Source: Jeongeupia wiesaeckerbachi (GTDB lineage Bacteria; Pseudomonadota; Gammaproteobacteria; Burkholderiales; Chitinibacteraceae). Taken from it: a DNA stretch of 64,000 bases. Location of the stretch: contig NZ_CP136946.1 of assembly GCF_050916355.1 (NCBI RefSeq), forward strand, positions 372,001 through 436,000, read 5' to 3'. This document shows positions 26,615-34,966 of the stretch, piece after piece; the first letter of the stretch is position 1, and each line of letters starts with the position of its first letter. A program made the position numbers and the translations under genes. The notes beneath the pieces are model-generated. The model searched no databases, was not told where the DNA came from, and worked only from the letters and a program-made list of their open reading frames with translations.

Positions 26615-28006
26615 ATGGATTTTGTCATTGCACTTGCCGCACTCGTCTTTCTGATGCTGGTGGCCTACCGCGGCTACAGCGTCATCCTGATGGCACCGAT
26701 CGCCGCACTGGGCGCCGTACTGCTGACCGATCCGTCGGCGGTCGCACCGGTCTTTTCCGGCGTGTTCATGGAAAAGATGGTCGGTTTCATCAAGCTCTAC
26801 TTCCCGGTCTTCCTGCTCGGTTCGGTGTTCGGCAAACTGGTCGAGCTGTCGGGCTTCTCCAAGGCCATCGTCGCCGCAGTGATCCGCTGGATCGGCGCCA
26901 GCCGCGCGATCACCGTCATCGTCGTCGTCTGTGCGCTGCTGACCTACGGCGGCGTCTCGCTCTTCGTCGTCGTGTTCGCCGTCTACCCGTTCGCGGCCGA
27001 ACTGTTCCGCCAGAGCCAGATTCCGAAGCGGCTGATTCCCGGTGTCATCGCGCTGGGCGCATTCTCGTTCACGATGGACGCGCTGCCGGGTACGCCGCAG
27101 ATCCAGAACATCATCCCGACCACCTTCTTCAAGACCACGACCTGGGCCGCGCCGATGCTCGGCACCGTCGGGGCAATCTTCATCATCATCGTCGGCATCG
27201 CCTACCTCGACTGGCGGCGCCGCTCGCTGCAGGCCAAGGGTGAAGGCTACGGCACCAGCCTGTTGAACGAGCCCGAACCGGTCGACACCAGCAAGCTGCC
27301 GTCGCCGTGGCTCGCCGTCGCGCCGCTATTGCTGATCGGCATCGCCAACTTCGCGTTCACCAAGCTGATCCCGCTGTGGTACGGCAAGGAATACGCGCTC
27401 AAGCTCGCCGGCATGGCCGAGCCGGTGACGACGGCGATTCCCAAGATCACGGCGATCTGGGCGGTCGAGGCCGCGCTGCTCCTCGGCATCATCTTCGTGC
27501 TGATCACCGCGTTCAAGACCGTGCGCGAGCGGATTGCCGACGGCACCAAGACGGCGATCGGCGGCGCAATGCTCGCGGCGATGAATACCGCGTCGGAATA
27601 CGGCTTCGGCGCGGTCATCGCCGCGCTGCCGGGTTTCATCGTCATCCGCGAGGCGCTGCAAAGCATCCCGAATCCGCTGGTCAACGCCGCGGTCACCGTC
27701 AGCGCGCTCGCCGGCATCACCGGTTCGGCCTCGGGCGGGATGAGCATCGCGCTCGCGGCGATGTCCGAGCATTTCATCGCCGCCAGCCAGGCCGCCGGGA
27801 TTCCGCTCGAGGTACTGCACCGCGTGGTCGCGATGGCCAGTGGCGGCATGGACACGCTGCCGCACAACGGCGCGGTGATCACCGTGCTCGCCGTTACCGG
27901 CCTGACGCACCGCGAATCGTACCGCGACATTTTCGCCGTCACGGTGATCAAGACGCTCGCGGTCTTCGTCGTCATCGCCACCTACTACCTCACCGGTCTG
28001 GTTTGA
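26615..28006 (+). CDS. GntP-family permease, likely D-3-hydroxybutyrate uptake
   Basis: 463 residues, about 12 membrane segments. GntP-family features include the glycine-rich loop GITGSASGGMSIALAAMSEH and ASGGMDTLPHNGAVITVL near the C-terminus, which is the form seen in hydroxybutyrate permeases. The substrate is inferred from the next genes, which turn 3-hydroxybutyrate into acetoacetyl-CoA. A ggaggagc ribosome-binding site precedes ATG 26615. First gene of the sigma-54 operon. Confidence 0.85.
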   Translation: MDFVIALAALVFLMLVAYRGYSVILMAPIAALGAVLLTDPSAVAPVFSGVFMEKMVGFIKLYFPVFLLGSVFGKLVELSGFSKAIVAAVIRWIGASRAITVIVVVCALLTYGGVSLFVVVFAVYPFAAELFRQSQIPKRLIPGVIALGAFSFTMDALPGTPQIQNIIPTTFFKTTTWAAPMLGTVGAIFIIIVGIAYLDWRRRSLQAKGEGYGTSLLNEPEPVDTSKLPSPWLAVAPLLLIGIANFAFTKLIPLWYGKEYALKLAGMAEPVTTAIPKITAIWAVEAALLLGIIFVLITAFKTVRERIADGTKTAIGGAMLAAMNTASEYGFGAVIAALPGFIVIREALQSIPNPLVNAAVTVSALAGITGSASGGMSIALAAMSEHFIAASQAAGIPLEVLHRVVAMASGGMDTLPHNGAVITVLAVTGLTHRESYRDIFAVTVIKTLAVFVVIATYYLTGLV

Positions 28007-28069
28007 CCCCTGCCCCGATCGGCGGCCGCGCTGTTGCCGCCGATCGGGACTGGCTCCAAGGGAATGGAT

Positions 28070-28846
28070 ATGAGCACACTGAAAGGCAAGACAGCCCTCA
28101 TCACCGGCTCGACCAGCGGCATCGGCCTCGGCATCGCCCGCACACTGGCGCAGAATGGCGCGAACATCGTCCTCAACGGTTTTGGCGATGTCGAATCGGC
28201 GGTCGGCCAGATCGAACGGCTCGGCGTCAAGGTACGCCACCACGGCGCCGACATGAGCCGCCCCGAGGAAATCGACGCGCTGATCCGCTATGCCAACGCC
28301 GAATTCGGCGGCGCCGACATCGTCGTCAACAACGCCGGCATCCAGCACGTCGCGCCGATCGACGACTTCCCGCCCGAAAAATGGGACGCCATCCTCGCGA
28401 TCAACCTGTCGTCGGCATTCCACACGACGCGGCTGGCCATCCCGGGCATGAAGGCACGCGGCTGGGGGCGTATCGTCAATATCGCCTCGGTACACGGCCT
28501 GGTCGCATCGGCACAGAAATCGGCCTATGTCGCGGCCAAGCATGGTCTGGTCGGGCTGACCAAGTCGGTCGCGCTCGAACTCGCGGATACCCGGATCACC
28601 TGCAACGCGCTGTGTCCGGGCTGGGTACTGACGCCGCTGGTGCGCAAACAGATCGACACCCGCGCCAGCCAGAGCGGCCGGGATTTCGCCACAGAGCAAA
28701 AAGCGCTGCTGCTCGAAAAACAGCCGTCGGGCGATTTCGTGACGCCGGAGCAGCTCGGCGCGCTGACCTTGTTCCTGTGCAGCGATGCGGCGGCGCAAGT
28801 GCGTGGGGCGGCGTGGAATATCGACGGCGGTTGGGCAGCCCAATGA
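28070..28846 (+). CDS. bdhA: D-3-hydroxybutyrate dehydrogenase
   Basis: 258 residues, SDR family. Oxidises D-3-hydroxybutyrate to acetoacetate with NAD+. TGSTSGIG (12-19), VNNAGIQHVAPIDDFP, and catalytic YVAAKHG near 154. The segment GIQHVAPIDDFPPEKW and the C-terminal CPGWVLTPLVRKQI with the following insertion are typical of BdhA rather than of generic SDRs. Start ATG 28070 (spaced from aaggga); an in-frame ATG at 28064 is possible. Works with the permease and CoA-transferase around it, probably on PHB breakdown products. Confidence 0.93.
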   Translation: MSTLKGKTALITGSTSGIGLGIARTLAQNGANIVLNGFGDVESAVGQIERLGVKVRHHGADMSRPEEIDALIRYANAEFGGADIVVNNAGIQHVAPIDDFPPEKWDAILAINLSSAFHTTRLAIPGMKARGWGRIVNIASVHGLVASAQKSAYVAAKHGLVGLTKSVALELADTRITCNALCPGWVLTPLVRKQIDTRASQSGRDFATEQKALLLEKQPSGDFVTPEQLGALTLFLCSDAAAQVRGAAWNIDGGWAAQ

Positions 28847-28903
28847 AGCCAAGCTCATCGGGCGGCTGCGCCTGCGCATTTCGTCCCCGGCCAGTGCTCG
28901 GAA

Positions 28904-28979
28904 TCCTCATGGACATGACGTCCATTGCGGTGCCTGCGCTTCGGGCGGCCACGAACTGCTTTGGCTCGCTCGCCCGCTG
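28904..28979. repeat. Dispersed intergenic repeat, copy B
   Basis: Match to 1407-1480 (see there). Here it sits inside an operon, between bdhA and the CoA-transferase A gene, in a 184-base gap that is otherwise unexplained. It lies on the same strand as copy A. Confidence 0.6.
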
Positions 28980-29030
28980 AGGCTGGCTTGCGCTGAATGC
29001 CGAAGCCCGAAATCCCGAAGGAGAAACACC

Positions 29031-29732
29031 ATGAACAAGCTCTACCCCAATGCCGCGAGCGCGCTGGCCGACATCGTGCGTGACGGCCAGACCGTCGCCG
29101 TCGGCGGCTTCGGCCTCTGTGGCATTCCCGAAGCGCTGATCGCGGCGCTGCGCGACAGCGGCGTGCGCAATTTGACCGCGATTTCGAACAACGCCGGCGT
29201 CGATGGCTTCGGTCTTGGCCAGCTGCTCGAGAGCCGGCAGATCAGGAAGATGATTTCGTCCTACGTCGGCGAGAACAAGGAGTTCGAGCGCCAGTACCTC
29301 GCCGGCGAACTCGAACTCGAATTCACGCCGCAAGGCACGCTGGCCGAGAAGCTGCGCGCCGGTGGCGCCGGCATCCCGGCCTTCTTCACCCGCACCGGTT
29401 ACGGCACGCTCGTCGCCGAAGGCAAGGAGGTGCGCGAGTTCAACGGCGTGCCGCACATCCTCGAGCACGCTCTGGTCGCCGACATCGCCCTCGTCAAGGC
29501 GTGGAAGGCCGACACCTCAGGCAACCTTGTTTACCGGCTCACCGCGCGCAACTTCAATCCGAACGTTGCAACCGCCGGACGGATCACCGTCGCCGAAGCC
29601 GAAATCATTGTCGAAGCGGGCGAACTCGACCCGGACGAAATCCACACGCCAGGCATCTTCGTCCACCGGCTGGTGCACAACCCGCTGCCGGAAAAACGCA
29701 TCGAACAGCGCACGACGCGCCAAGGAGACTGA
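29031..29732 (+). CDS. scoA: 3-oxoacid CoA-transferase, subunit A
   Basis: 233 residues. Binds CoA in the transfer of CoA from succinyl-CoA (or acetyl-CoA) to acetoacetate. Family I signature VAVGGFGLCGIPEALIAAL, then ISNNAGVDGFGLGQLL and the GGAGIPAFFTRTGYGTLVAEG loop. The ATG at 29031 has aaggagaaacacc upstream. Subunit B starts one base after the stop codon. AtoD-type acetate specificity cannot be excluded; the sequence layout favours the succinyl-CoA (ScoA/LpsI-like) group. Confidence 0.92.
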   Translation: MNKLYPNAASALADIVRDGQTVAVGGFGLCGIPEALIAALRDSGVRNLTAISNNAGVDGFGLGQLLESRQIRKMISSYVGENKEFERQYLAGELELEFTPQGTLAEKLRAGGAGIPAFFTRTGYGTLVAEGKEVREFNGVPHILEHALVADIALVKAWKADTSGNLVYRLTARNFNPNVATAGRITVAEAEIIVEAGELDPDEIHTPGIFVHRLVHNPLPEKRIEQRTTRQGD

Positions 29733-29733
29733 G

Positions 29734-30390
29734 ATGGCCTGGACCCGCGAACAGATGGCCGCGCGCGCGGCGCAGGAACTGAAGGACGGTTTTTACGTGA
29801 ACCTCGGCATCGGGCTGCCGACGCTGGTCGCCAACTACATCCCCGCCGGCATCGACGTCTGGCTGCAATCGGAAAACGGCCTGCTCGGCATCGGCCCCTT
29901 CCCGCTTGAGGCCGACATCGACGCCGACCTGATCAATGCCGGCAAGCAGACGATCACCGCGCTGCCGGGCTCGGCAACGTTCAGTTCGGCCGACTCGTTC
30001 GGCATGATCCGCGGCGGCAAGATCAACCTCGCCATCCTCGGCGCGATGCAGGTCAGCGAACAGGGCGATCTGGCCAACTGGATGATTCCGGGCAAGATGG
30101 TCAAGGGCATGGGCGGCGCGATGGATCTCGTCGCCGGCGTCCGTCGCGTCATCGTGCTGATGGAGCACGTCGCCAAAAAGAAGGACGGCAGCGAGGAGCA
30201 CAAGATCCTGCCTCACTGCACCTTGCCGCTGACCGGGCTCAAGGTCGTCGACCTGATCATCACCGATCTGGGGGTGCTGCAGGTCGGCGAGAACGGCCTT
30301 GAAGTACTCGAACTCGCCCTCGACGTCAGCCGTCACGACATCGCCGAGCGCACCGGCGTGCCACTGGGGTTTGCCGCGCTGAATCGGTAA
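29734..30390 (+). CDS. scoB: 3-oxoacid CoA-transferase, subunit B
   Basis: 218 residues. The catalytic glutamate is E47 in QSENGLLGIGPFP, which forms the covalent CoA thioester. Also NLGIGLPTLVANYIP at the start and LPLTGLKVVDLIITDLGV near the end. Completes a pathway from imported 3-hydroxybutyrate to acetoacetyl-CoA; a thiolase for the last step is not in this cluster. Followed at once by a terminator. Confidence 0.93.
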   Translation: MAWTREQMAARAAQELKDGFYVNLGIGLPTLVANYIPAGIDVWLQSENGLLGIGPFPLEADIDADLINAGKQTITALPGSATFSSADSFGMIRGGKINLAILGAMQVSEQGDLANWMIPGKMVKGMGGAMDLVAGVRRVIVLMEHVAKKKDGSEEHKILPHCTLPLTGLKVVDLIITDLGVLQVGENGLEVLELALDVSRHDIAERTGVPLGFAALNR

Positions 30391-30394
30391 ACAA

Positions 30395-30420
30395 AAACCG
30401 GCCTGCAAGGCCGGTTTTTT
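30395..30420 (+). terminator. Terminator of the ketone-body operon
   Basis: Stem aaccggcct/aggccggtt, loop gca, T6. It lies four bases after the scoB stop and faces marC from the other side. Confidence 0.9.
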
Positions 30421-30435
30421 ATGTGACTCAAGCGC

Positions 30436-31110
30436 TCAGACCGCGGCGCCCGGCCAGAACGACGGATCACGCAGCAAGCCGGCGATACCGTCGATGAAGA
30501 ACTGGATGCCGATGCAGATCAGGAAGAAGCCCATCAACCGGGCGATGGCGTTGAGGCCGGTCTCGCCGAGCCGCCAGTACAGCTTGAACGCGACGCGTAG
30601 CAGCAACCAGTTGATCAGCGCGGTCAGCATGATGCCGATGCACACCGACGCATAACCGAGCCACAACGGCAGCACGACGTTGTTGTGGATCGACGACGAC
30701 AGCGAAATCACCGCGGCAATCGACCCCGGCCCGGCCAGCGACGGCATCGCCAGCGGTGTGAACGAGACATCCTGCTTGCGCTTGGCCTCCTGCCGGGCGG
30801 CGCTCGGCAAAGGGCCGTTCTCGGGCGGGAACAGCATACGGAAACCGAGATAGCTGATGATCAGCCCGCCGGCGATCCGCAAGCCCGGGATCGAGATGCT
30901 GAAGAAATCCATGATCAGCGCCCCGAGCAGCAGGAAGGTGATCAGGATCAGCGCCATATAAATGCACGCACGCTTGAGCTGCCGCTGCCGCTCCTCGTCG
31001 GTGAGGTCGGCGGTGATCGACAGCACCAGCGGTGCCGCCGACAGCGGATTGGTAATCGGCAGCAGCGCCAGCAGCGCGGCCAGGACGTAGGAGAGGATTG
31101 CGGCGATCAT
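30436..31110 (-). CDS. MarC/YchE-family membrane protein
   Basis: 224 residues, six membrane segments. The MarC family signature LLALLPITNPLSAAPLVLSI lies at the N-terminus, with LAMPSLAGPGSIAAVISLSS opening the second half. The old link of MarC to multidrug resistance has been withdrawn; the function is unknown. Immediately follows the phosphofructokinase gene (17 bases), so co-transcription is likely. Confidence 0.9.
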   Translation of the reverse strand: MIAAILSYVLAALLALLPITNPLSAAPLVLSITADLTDEERQRQLKRACIYMALILITFLLLGALIMDFFSISIPGLRIAGGLIISYLGFRMLFPPENGPLPSAARQEAKRKQDVSFTPLAMPSLAGPGSIAAVISLSSSIHNNVVLPLWLGYASVCIGIMLTALINWLLLRVAFKLYWRLGETGLNAIARLMGFFLICIGIQFFIDGIAGLLRDPSFWPGAAV

Positions 31111-31126
31111 CCCCTCACCCTAGCAA

Positions 31127-32374
31127 CTAGCCCCGTTCGAACGGAATCAGTTTTTTCGGCATATGGGAAAATTGCCAGCGCGGATACGCCGGCAGACCGT
31201 CGACGAACGGCGGCGGCGCTTCGCCGACGATCAGCGGCGCGAAGTAATCGCGGCCGGCGGCGGACAGGCGCCAGCCGTCGGCGTCGAGGTAATCGCGCGG
31301 CAAGGGCTTTTCGCGGTTGGCAACATCGTGCAGCGGCACCGCGTCGATGCGCCAGCGATAAGGCTCGCTGTCTTCGCGGATGATCGCCGGCATCACGCTA
31401 CGCTGGCCCTTGACCGCGAATTCGACCGCGGCCTCGCCGACGGCGATCGCCTGCGCCAGATCGGTGCCCGAGGCGATATGCCGCGCTGCGCGCTGCAGGT
31501 AGTCGGCAACGGCCCAGTGGCATTTGTGGCCGAGTTCGTCCTTGATCAGCTTGGCCAGGATCGGTGCGACGCCACCGAGCTGAATGTGGCCGAAGGCATC
31601 GGCGCCACCGGCTTCGGACAGGAAGGTGCCCTTGGCATCGCGCGTGCCTTCGGCGGCGACGATGGTGCAGTAGCCGACGCGGGCGATGGTTTCCTTCACC
31701 GCCTTGAGGAAGCGGCCCGGCTCGAAGGCGACCTCCGGCGTCAAAATCAGGTGCGGCGACGCGTCGTTGTCCTGCGCGGCCAAACCGGCGGAGGCGGCAA
31801 TCCAGCCGGTGTGGCGGCCCATCACCTCGAGGATGAAGACCTTGGTCGAGCTGGCGGCCATCGACGCGACATCGAGGCCGGCTTCGCGGATCGCGGTGCC
31901 GACGTATTTGGCCACCGAGCCGAAGCCGGGCGAGCAATCGCTGTGCGGCAGGTCGTTGTCGATGGTCTTGGGGACATGCACCGCGGTCAGGTCGTAGCCG
32001 TGGTACTGGGCGAATTCGGCGACCTTGAGGCAGGTATCGGCCGAATCGCCACCGCCGTTGTAGAACAGATAGCCGATATCGTGGGCGGCGAACAACTCGA
32101 ACAGCCGGGTCAGCTCGGCGCCGTGACGCAGCTTGTGGCGGCAGGAGCCGAAGGCGCCGCCTGGCGTGGTCTTCAGCGCGGCGAGTTCGGCGTCGCTCAA
32201 CTGGGCGGTATCGATCAGCACTTCGTCGAGCGCGCCGAGAATGCCGTTCTGTGCGGCGTAGACGGTGCCGATCGCGTCGGGATGGCGCCGGGCGGCGCTG
32301 ATGACGCCGTAGGCGGAAGCATTGATCACAGCGGTGACACCGCCCGATTGGGCGTAAAGCGCATTTTTCGGCAT
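31127..32374 (-). CDS. pfp: 6-phosphofructokinase, diphosphate-dependent type
   Basis: 415 residues. Phosphorylates fructose-6-phosphate, reversibly if PPi is the donor. The nucleotide-site block reads YNGGGDSADTCLKV and the catalytic loop is PKTIDNDL; the lysine there replaces the glycine of ATP enzymes (PGTIDND) and marks the PPi-dependent group. MEVMGRHTGW is also present (as LEVMGRHTGWIAAS). Length fits the long PPi-PFK clade. The donor is an inference from these motifs. Divergent from the Anbu operon. Confidence 0.88.
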   Translation of the reverse strand: MPKNALYAQSGGVTAVINASAYGVISAARRHPDAIGTVYAAQNGILGALDEVLIDTAQLSDAELAALKTTPGGAFGSCRHKLRHGAELTRLFELFAAHDIGYLFYNGGGDSADTCLKVAEFAQYHGYDLTAVHVPKTIDNDLPHSDCSPGFGSVAKYVGTAIREAGLDVASMAASSTKVFILEVMGRHTGWIAASAGLAAQDNDASPHLILTPEVAFEPGRFLKAVKETIARVGYCTIVAAEGTRDAKGTFLSEAGGADAFGHIQLGGVAPILAKLIKDELGHKCHWAVADYLQRAARHIASGTDLAQAIAVGEAAVEFAVKGQRSVMPAIIREDSEPYRWRIDAVPLHDVANREKPLPRDYLDADGWRLSAAGRDYFAPLIVGEAPPPFVDGLPAYPRWQFSHMPKKLIPFERG

Positions 32375-32453
32375 GGCCGGCTCCGAGCAGGGATTCGCTT
32401 ATCAATTTGGCATGCTGCAGTGCAATCAGACCATCGGGGGTTTCCGACATGGG

Positions 32454-32474
32454 GCAATCCCTGTTCGGGATTGC
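32454..32474. promoter_or_regulatory. Inverted repeat between pfp and the Anbu operon
   Basis: gcaatccc-tgttc-gggattgc, a perfect 8-bp inverted repeat. No T run follows, so an operator is more likely than a terminator. It overlaps the first GCACC half-site region of the sigma-54 promoter by position (next feature). Confidence 0.4.
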
Positions 32475-32511
32475 GCACCGCGCACCATCTCGGGGCGGTG
32501 CACGATGCACC
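32475..32511. promoter_or_regulatory. Cluster of GCACC/GGTGC half-sites
   Basis: GCACC at 32475-32479, 32482-32486 and 32507-32511, with GGTGC at 32497-32501; GGTGCA-cga-TGCACC is a perfect palindrome. GCACC/GGTGC are the half-sites of NtrC, although the spacing here (10 between 32486 and 32497) is not the standard 7. It lies 40-75 bp upstream of the sigma-54 promoter. Confidence 0.45.
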
Positions 32512-32548
32512 ATCACCGCCGCGCACAGCAAATACGCCGGGCTGCACC

Positions 32549-32564
32549 GGGCACGTTCCTTGCT
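32549..32564 (+). promoter_or_regulatory. Near-consensus sigma-54 promoter of the Anbu operon
   Basis: GGGCACG-ttcc-TTGCT against TGGCACG-N4-TTGCW: one mismatch, at the least conserved first position. Expected start about 32576, with aggag at 32591 and ATG at 32602. This is the better of the two sigma-54 promoters in the window. Confidence 0.72.
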
Positions 32565-32601
32565 CAGTTCTTAAGCTGTAGCCCGAAGCCAGGAGCCCGC
32601 C

Positions 32602-34026
32602 ATGCATCGCATTCACCCGCCGCTCGCCGGCTGCTTTGACGAGATGCTCGCCGACGACGGCGAAACCCGTGGCCACTACCGCGAGTTCCTGCAATGGCTC
32701 GGCGCGCAGACACCCGAAAACCTCGACCGGCGTCGTCATGAGGCCGAGCTGCTGTTTCACCGCGTCGGCATCACCTTCGCCGTTTACGGCGATGACAGCG
32801 GCGCCGAACGGCTGATCCCGTTCGACACGATTCCGCGCATCGTGCCGGCCAGCGAGTGGCAGACGCTCGAGGCCGGATTGCGGCAGCGCGTCACGGCGCT
32901 CAATGCCTTCCTGCACGACATCTATCACGAGCAACACATCCTGCGCGCCGGCTTGGTGCCGGCCGCACAGGTCATGGTCAACAACCAGTACCAGGTCTCG
33001 ATGCAGGGGCTCGATCTGCCGCACCAGACCTACGCGCACATCGCCGGCGTCGACGTGATCCGCAATGCCGATGGCTACTACGTGCTCGAGGACAATCTGC
33101 GCGTGCCGTCCGGCGTCAGCTATATGCTCGAAAACCGCAAGATGATGATGCGGCTGTTTCCGGAGCTGTTCGCCCGCTACGCCGTCGCGCCGGTCGAACA
33201 TTACCCGAGCCTGCTGCACGATACGCTGCGCGAGGCGACGCACGTCGACAATCCGACCGTCGTGGTGATGACGCCGGGCCATTTCAACAGCGCCTACTTC
33301 GAGCATGCCTTCCTGGCACAGCAGATGGGTGTCGAGCTGGTCGAGGGACGCGACCTGTTTGTCGAGCGCGATCGCGTCTTCATGCGCACCACCGCCGGAC
33401 CACGACAAGTTGACGTCATTTACCGGCGAATCGACGATGTTTTCCTCGACCCGCTGGTCTTTCGCGCCGATTCGATGCTCGGTATTCCGGGGCTGCTGTC
33501 GGCCTACCGCAAGGGCAATGTGATCGTCACCAACGCCATCGGCACCGGCGTCGCCGACGACAAATCGATCTACCCCTATGTGCCGGAGATGATCCGTTTT
33601 TACCTGTCGGAAGAGCCGATCCTCAACAATGTGCCGACCTGGCAATGTCGCAAACCCGACGAGCTGTCACACGTCCTCGCCCACCTCGACGAGCTGGTCG
33701 TCAAGGAAGTCCACGGCGCCGGCGGCTACGGCATGCTGATCGGCCCGAAGGCCAGCCGCGCCGAGATCGACGACTTCCGCGCCCGGCTGCGCGCCGATCC
33801 GGCCAACTACATCGCCCAGCCGACGCTGGCGCTGTCGACCTGCCCGACCTTCGTCGACGAAGGCATTGCCCCGCGGCATATCGATCTGCGCCCCTTCGTA
33901 CTGTCGGGCAAGGACATGCGCATCGTCCCCGGCGGCCTGTCGCGAGTCGCACTGGCGCGCGGCTCGCTGGTGGTCAACTCTTCGCAGGGCGGCGGCACCA
34001 AGGACGCCTGGATACTGGAGGCATAG
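32602..34026 (+). CDS. Circularly permuted ATP-grasp protein (DUF404/DUF407)
   Basis: 474 residues. Peptide-bond-forming type ATP-grasp ligase with permuted domain order (CP_ATPgrasp). Recognisable blocks: QRVTALNAFLHDIYHEQHIL, DVIRNADGYYVLEDNLRVPS (carboxylate and metal ligands), VIYRRIDDVFLDPLVF, GTGVADDKSIYPYVPEMIRF, KEVHGAGGYGMLIGPKAS and the C-terminal HIDLRPFVLSGKDMRIVPGG. The substrate is unknown; the family is predicted to join amino acids or make small peptides. First of four genes with 11-12 bp gaps (alpha-E, transglutaminase, Anbu). Confidence 0.9.
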   Translation: MHRIHPPLAGCFDEMLADDGETRGHYREFLQWLGAQTPENLDRRRHEAELLFHRVGITFAVYGDDSGAERLIPFDTIPRIVPASEWQTLEAGLRQRVTALNAFLHDIYHEQHILRAGLVPAAQVMVNNQYQVSMQGLDLPHQTYAHIAGVDVIRNADGYYVLEDNLRVPSGVSYMLENRKMMMRLFPELFARYAVAPVEHYPSLLHDTLREATHVDNPTVVVMTPGHFNSAYFEHAFLAQQMGVELVEGRDLFVERDRVFMRTTAGPRQVDVIYRRIDDVFLDPLVFRADSMLGIPGLLSAYRKGNVIVTNAIGTGVADDKSIYPYVPEMIRFYLSEEPILNNVPTWQCRKPDELSHVLAHLDELVVKEVHGAGGYGMLIGPKASRAEIDDFRARLRADPANYIAQPTLALSTCPTFVDEGIAPRHIDLRPFVLSGKDMRIVPGGLSRVALARGSLVVNSSQGGGTKDAWILEA

Positions 34027-34037
34027 GAGATCCAACC

Positions 34038-34955
34038 ATGATGCTGAGCCGCACCGCCGATCATCTGTACTGGATGAGCCGCTACCTCGAACGCGCCGAA
34101 AACCTTGCGCGGCTGCTCGATGTGAGTTTCAGCCTGTCGCTGTTGCCGCAATCGCAAGGCGCCCGCGCCGAGATGAGTGCGCCGCTGGTGATCACCGAAA
34201 CGCTGAAGGCGTACAACACCCGCCACGACACGCTGACTGCGCAAAGCCTGTTCGCCTTCATGGCGCTCGACCGCGACAACCCGGCGAGCATCGTCGCCTG
34301 CCTGAAACTGGCGCGCGAAAACGCCCACGCGGTGCGCGGCAAGATTCCGGTCGAGATGTGGGAGAACATCAATGCGACGTGGCTATACGCGAAAAACCTG
34401 CCAAATGAGGTGAACGTCGGCGATTTTTTCGACTGGGTCAAGGAACGCTCGCACCTGTTCCGCGGTGTTGCCTACGGCACGCTTTTGCGCGGCGACGCGT
34501 ATTCCTTCGTGCGACTGGGTACCTTCGTCGAACGCGCCGACAACACGACACGGCTGCTCGACGTAAAGGCCAGCCTGATGGATGCCGGCCACGGCGTTGA
34601 CGATTACTACGCCTGGAGCGCATTGCTGCGCGCACTATCGGCGTACGAGGCCTATCTGGAGCTGTATCGCGAGCCACCGAATGCGACGTCGGTCACCGAA
34701 CTGCTGCTGCTGTCGCCACGGCTGCCGCGATCGCTGCGCGCCAGCATGGAAGCAATCTGCAAGATCCTGGCGCAGATCGAGGGCGAGGACAGCCGCGTCG
34801 CCCAGCGTGACGCCAACGCCATCCGCAACGAGCTGCATTTCATTCGTGCCGACGAAATCCTCGACTTCGGCCTGCACGACTATCTGAATCAGCGGCTGAT
34901 CGACATCAACACACTGGGTGAGCGGATCTACGATGCTTACCTGAAAGCAGCCTGA
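34038..34955 (+). CDS. Alpha-E domain protein (DUF403)
   Basis: 305 residues, entirely helical. Starts MMLSRTADHLYWMSRYLERA, the family hallmark, and has a second similar helix DAYSFVRLGTFVERADNTTR. The conserved glutamates give the domain its name; the biochemical role is not known. Always found next to the permuted ATP-grasp gene. Either ATG 34038 or 34041 can be the start. Confidence 0.9.
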   Translation: MMLSRTADHLYWMSRYLERAENLARLLDVSFSLSLLPQSQGARAEMSAPLVITETLKAYNTRHDTLTAQSLFAFMALDRDNPASIVACLKLARENAHAVRGKIPVEMWENINATWLYAKNLPNEVNVGDFFDWVKERSHLFRGVAYGTLLRGDAYSFVRLGTFVERADNTTRLLDVKASLMDAGHGVDDYYAWSALLRALSAYEAYLELYREPPNATSVTELLLLSPRLPRSLRASMEAICKILAQIEGEDSRVAQRDANAIRNELHFIRADEILDFGLHDYLNQRLIDINTLGERIYDAYLKAA

Positions 34956-34966
34956 AGCGGATCCCG

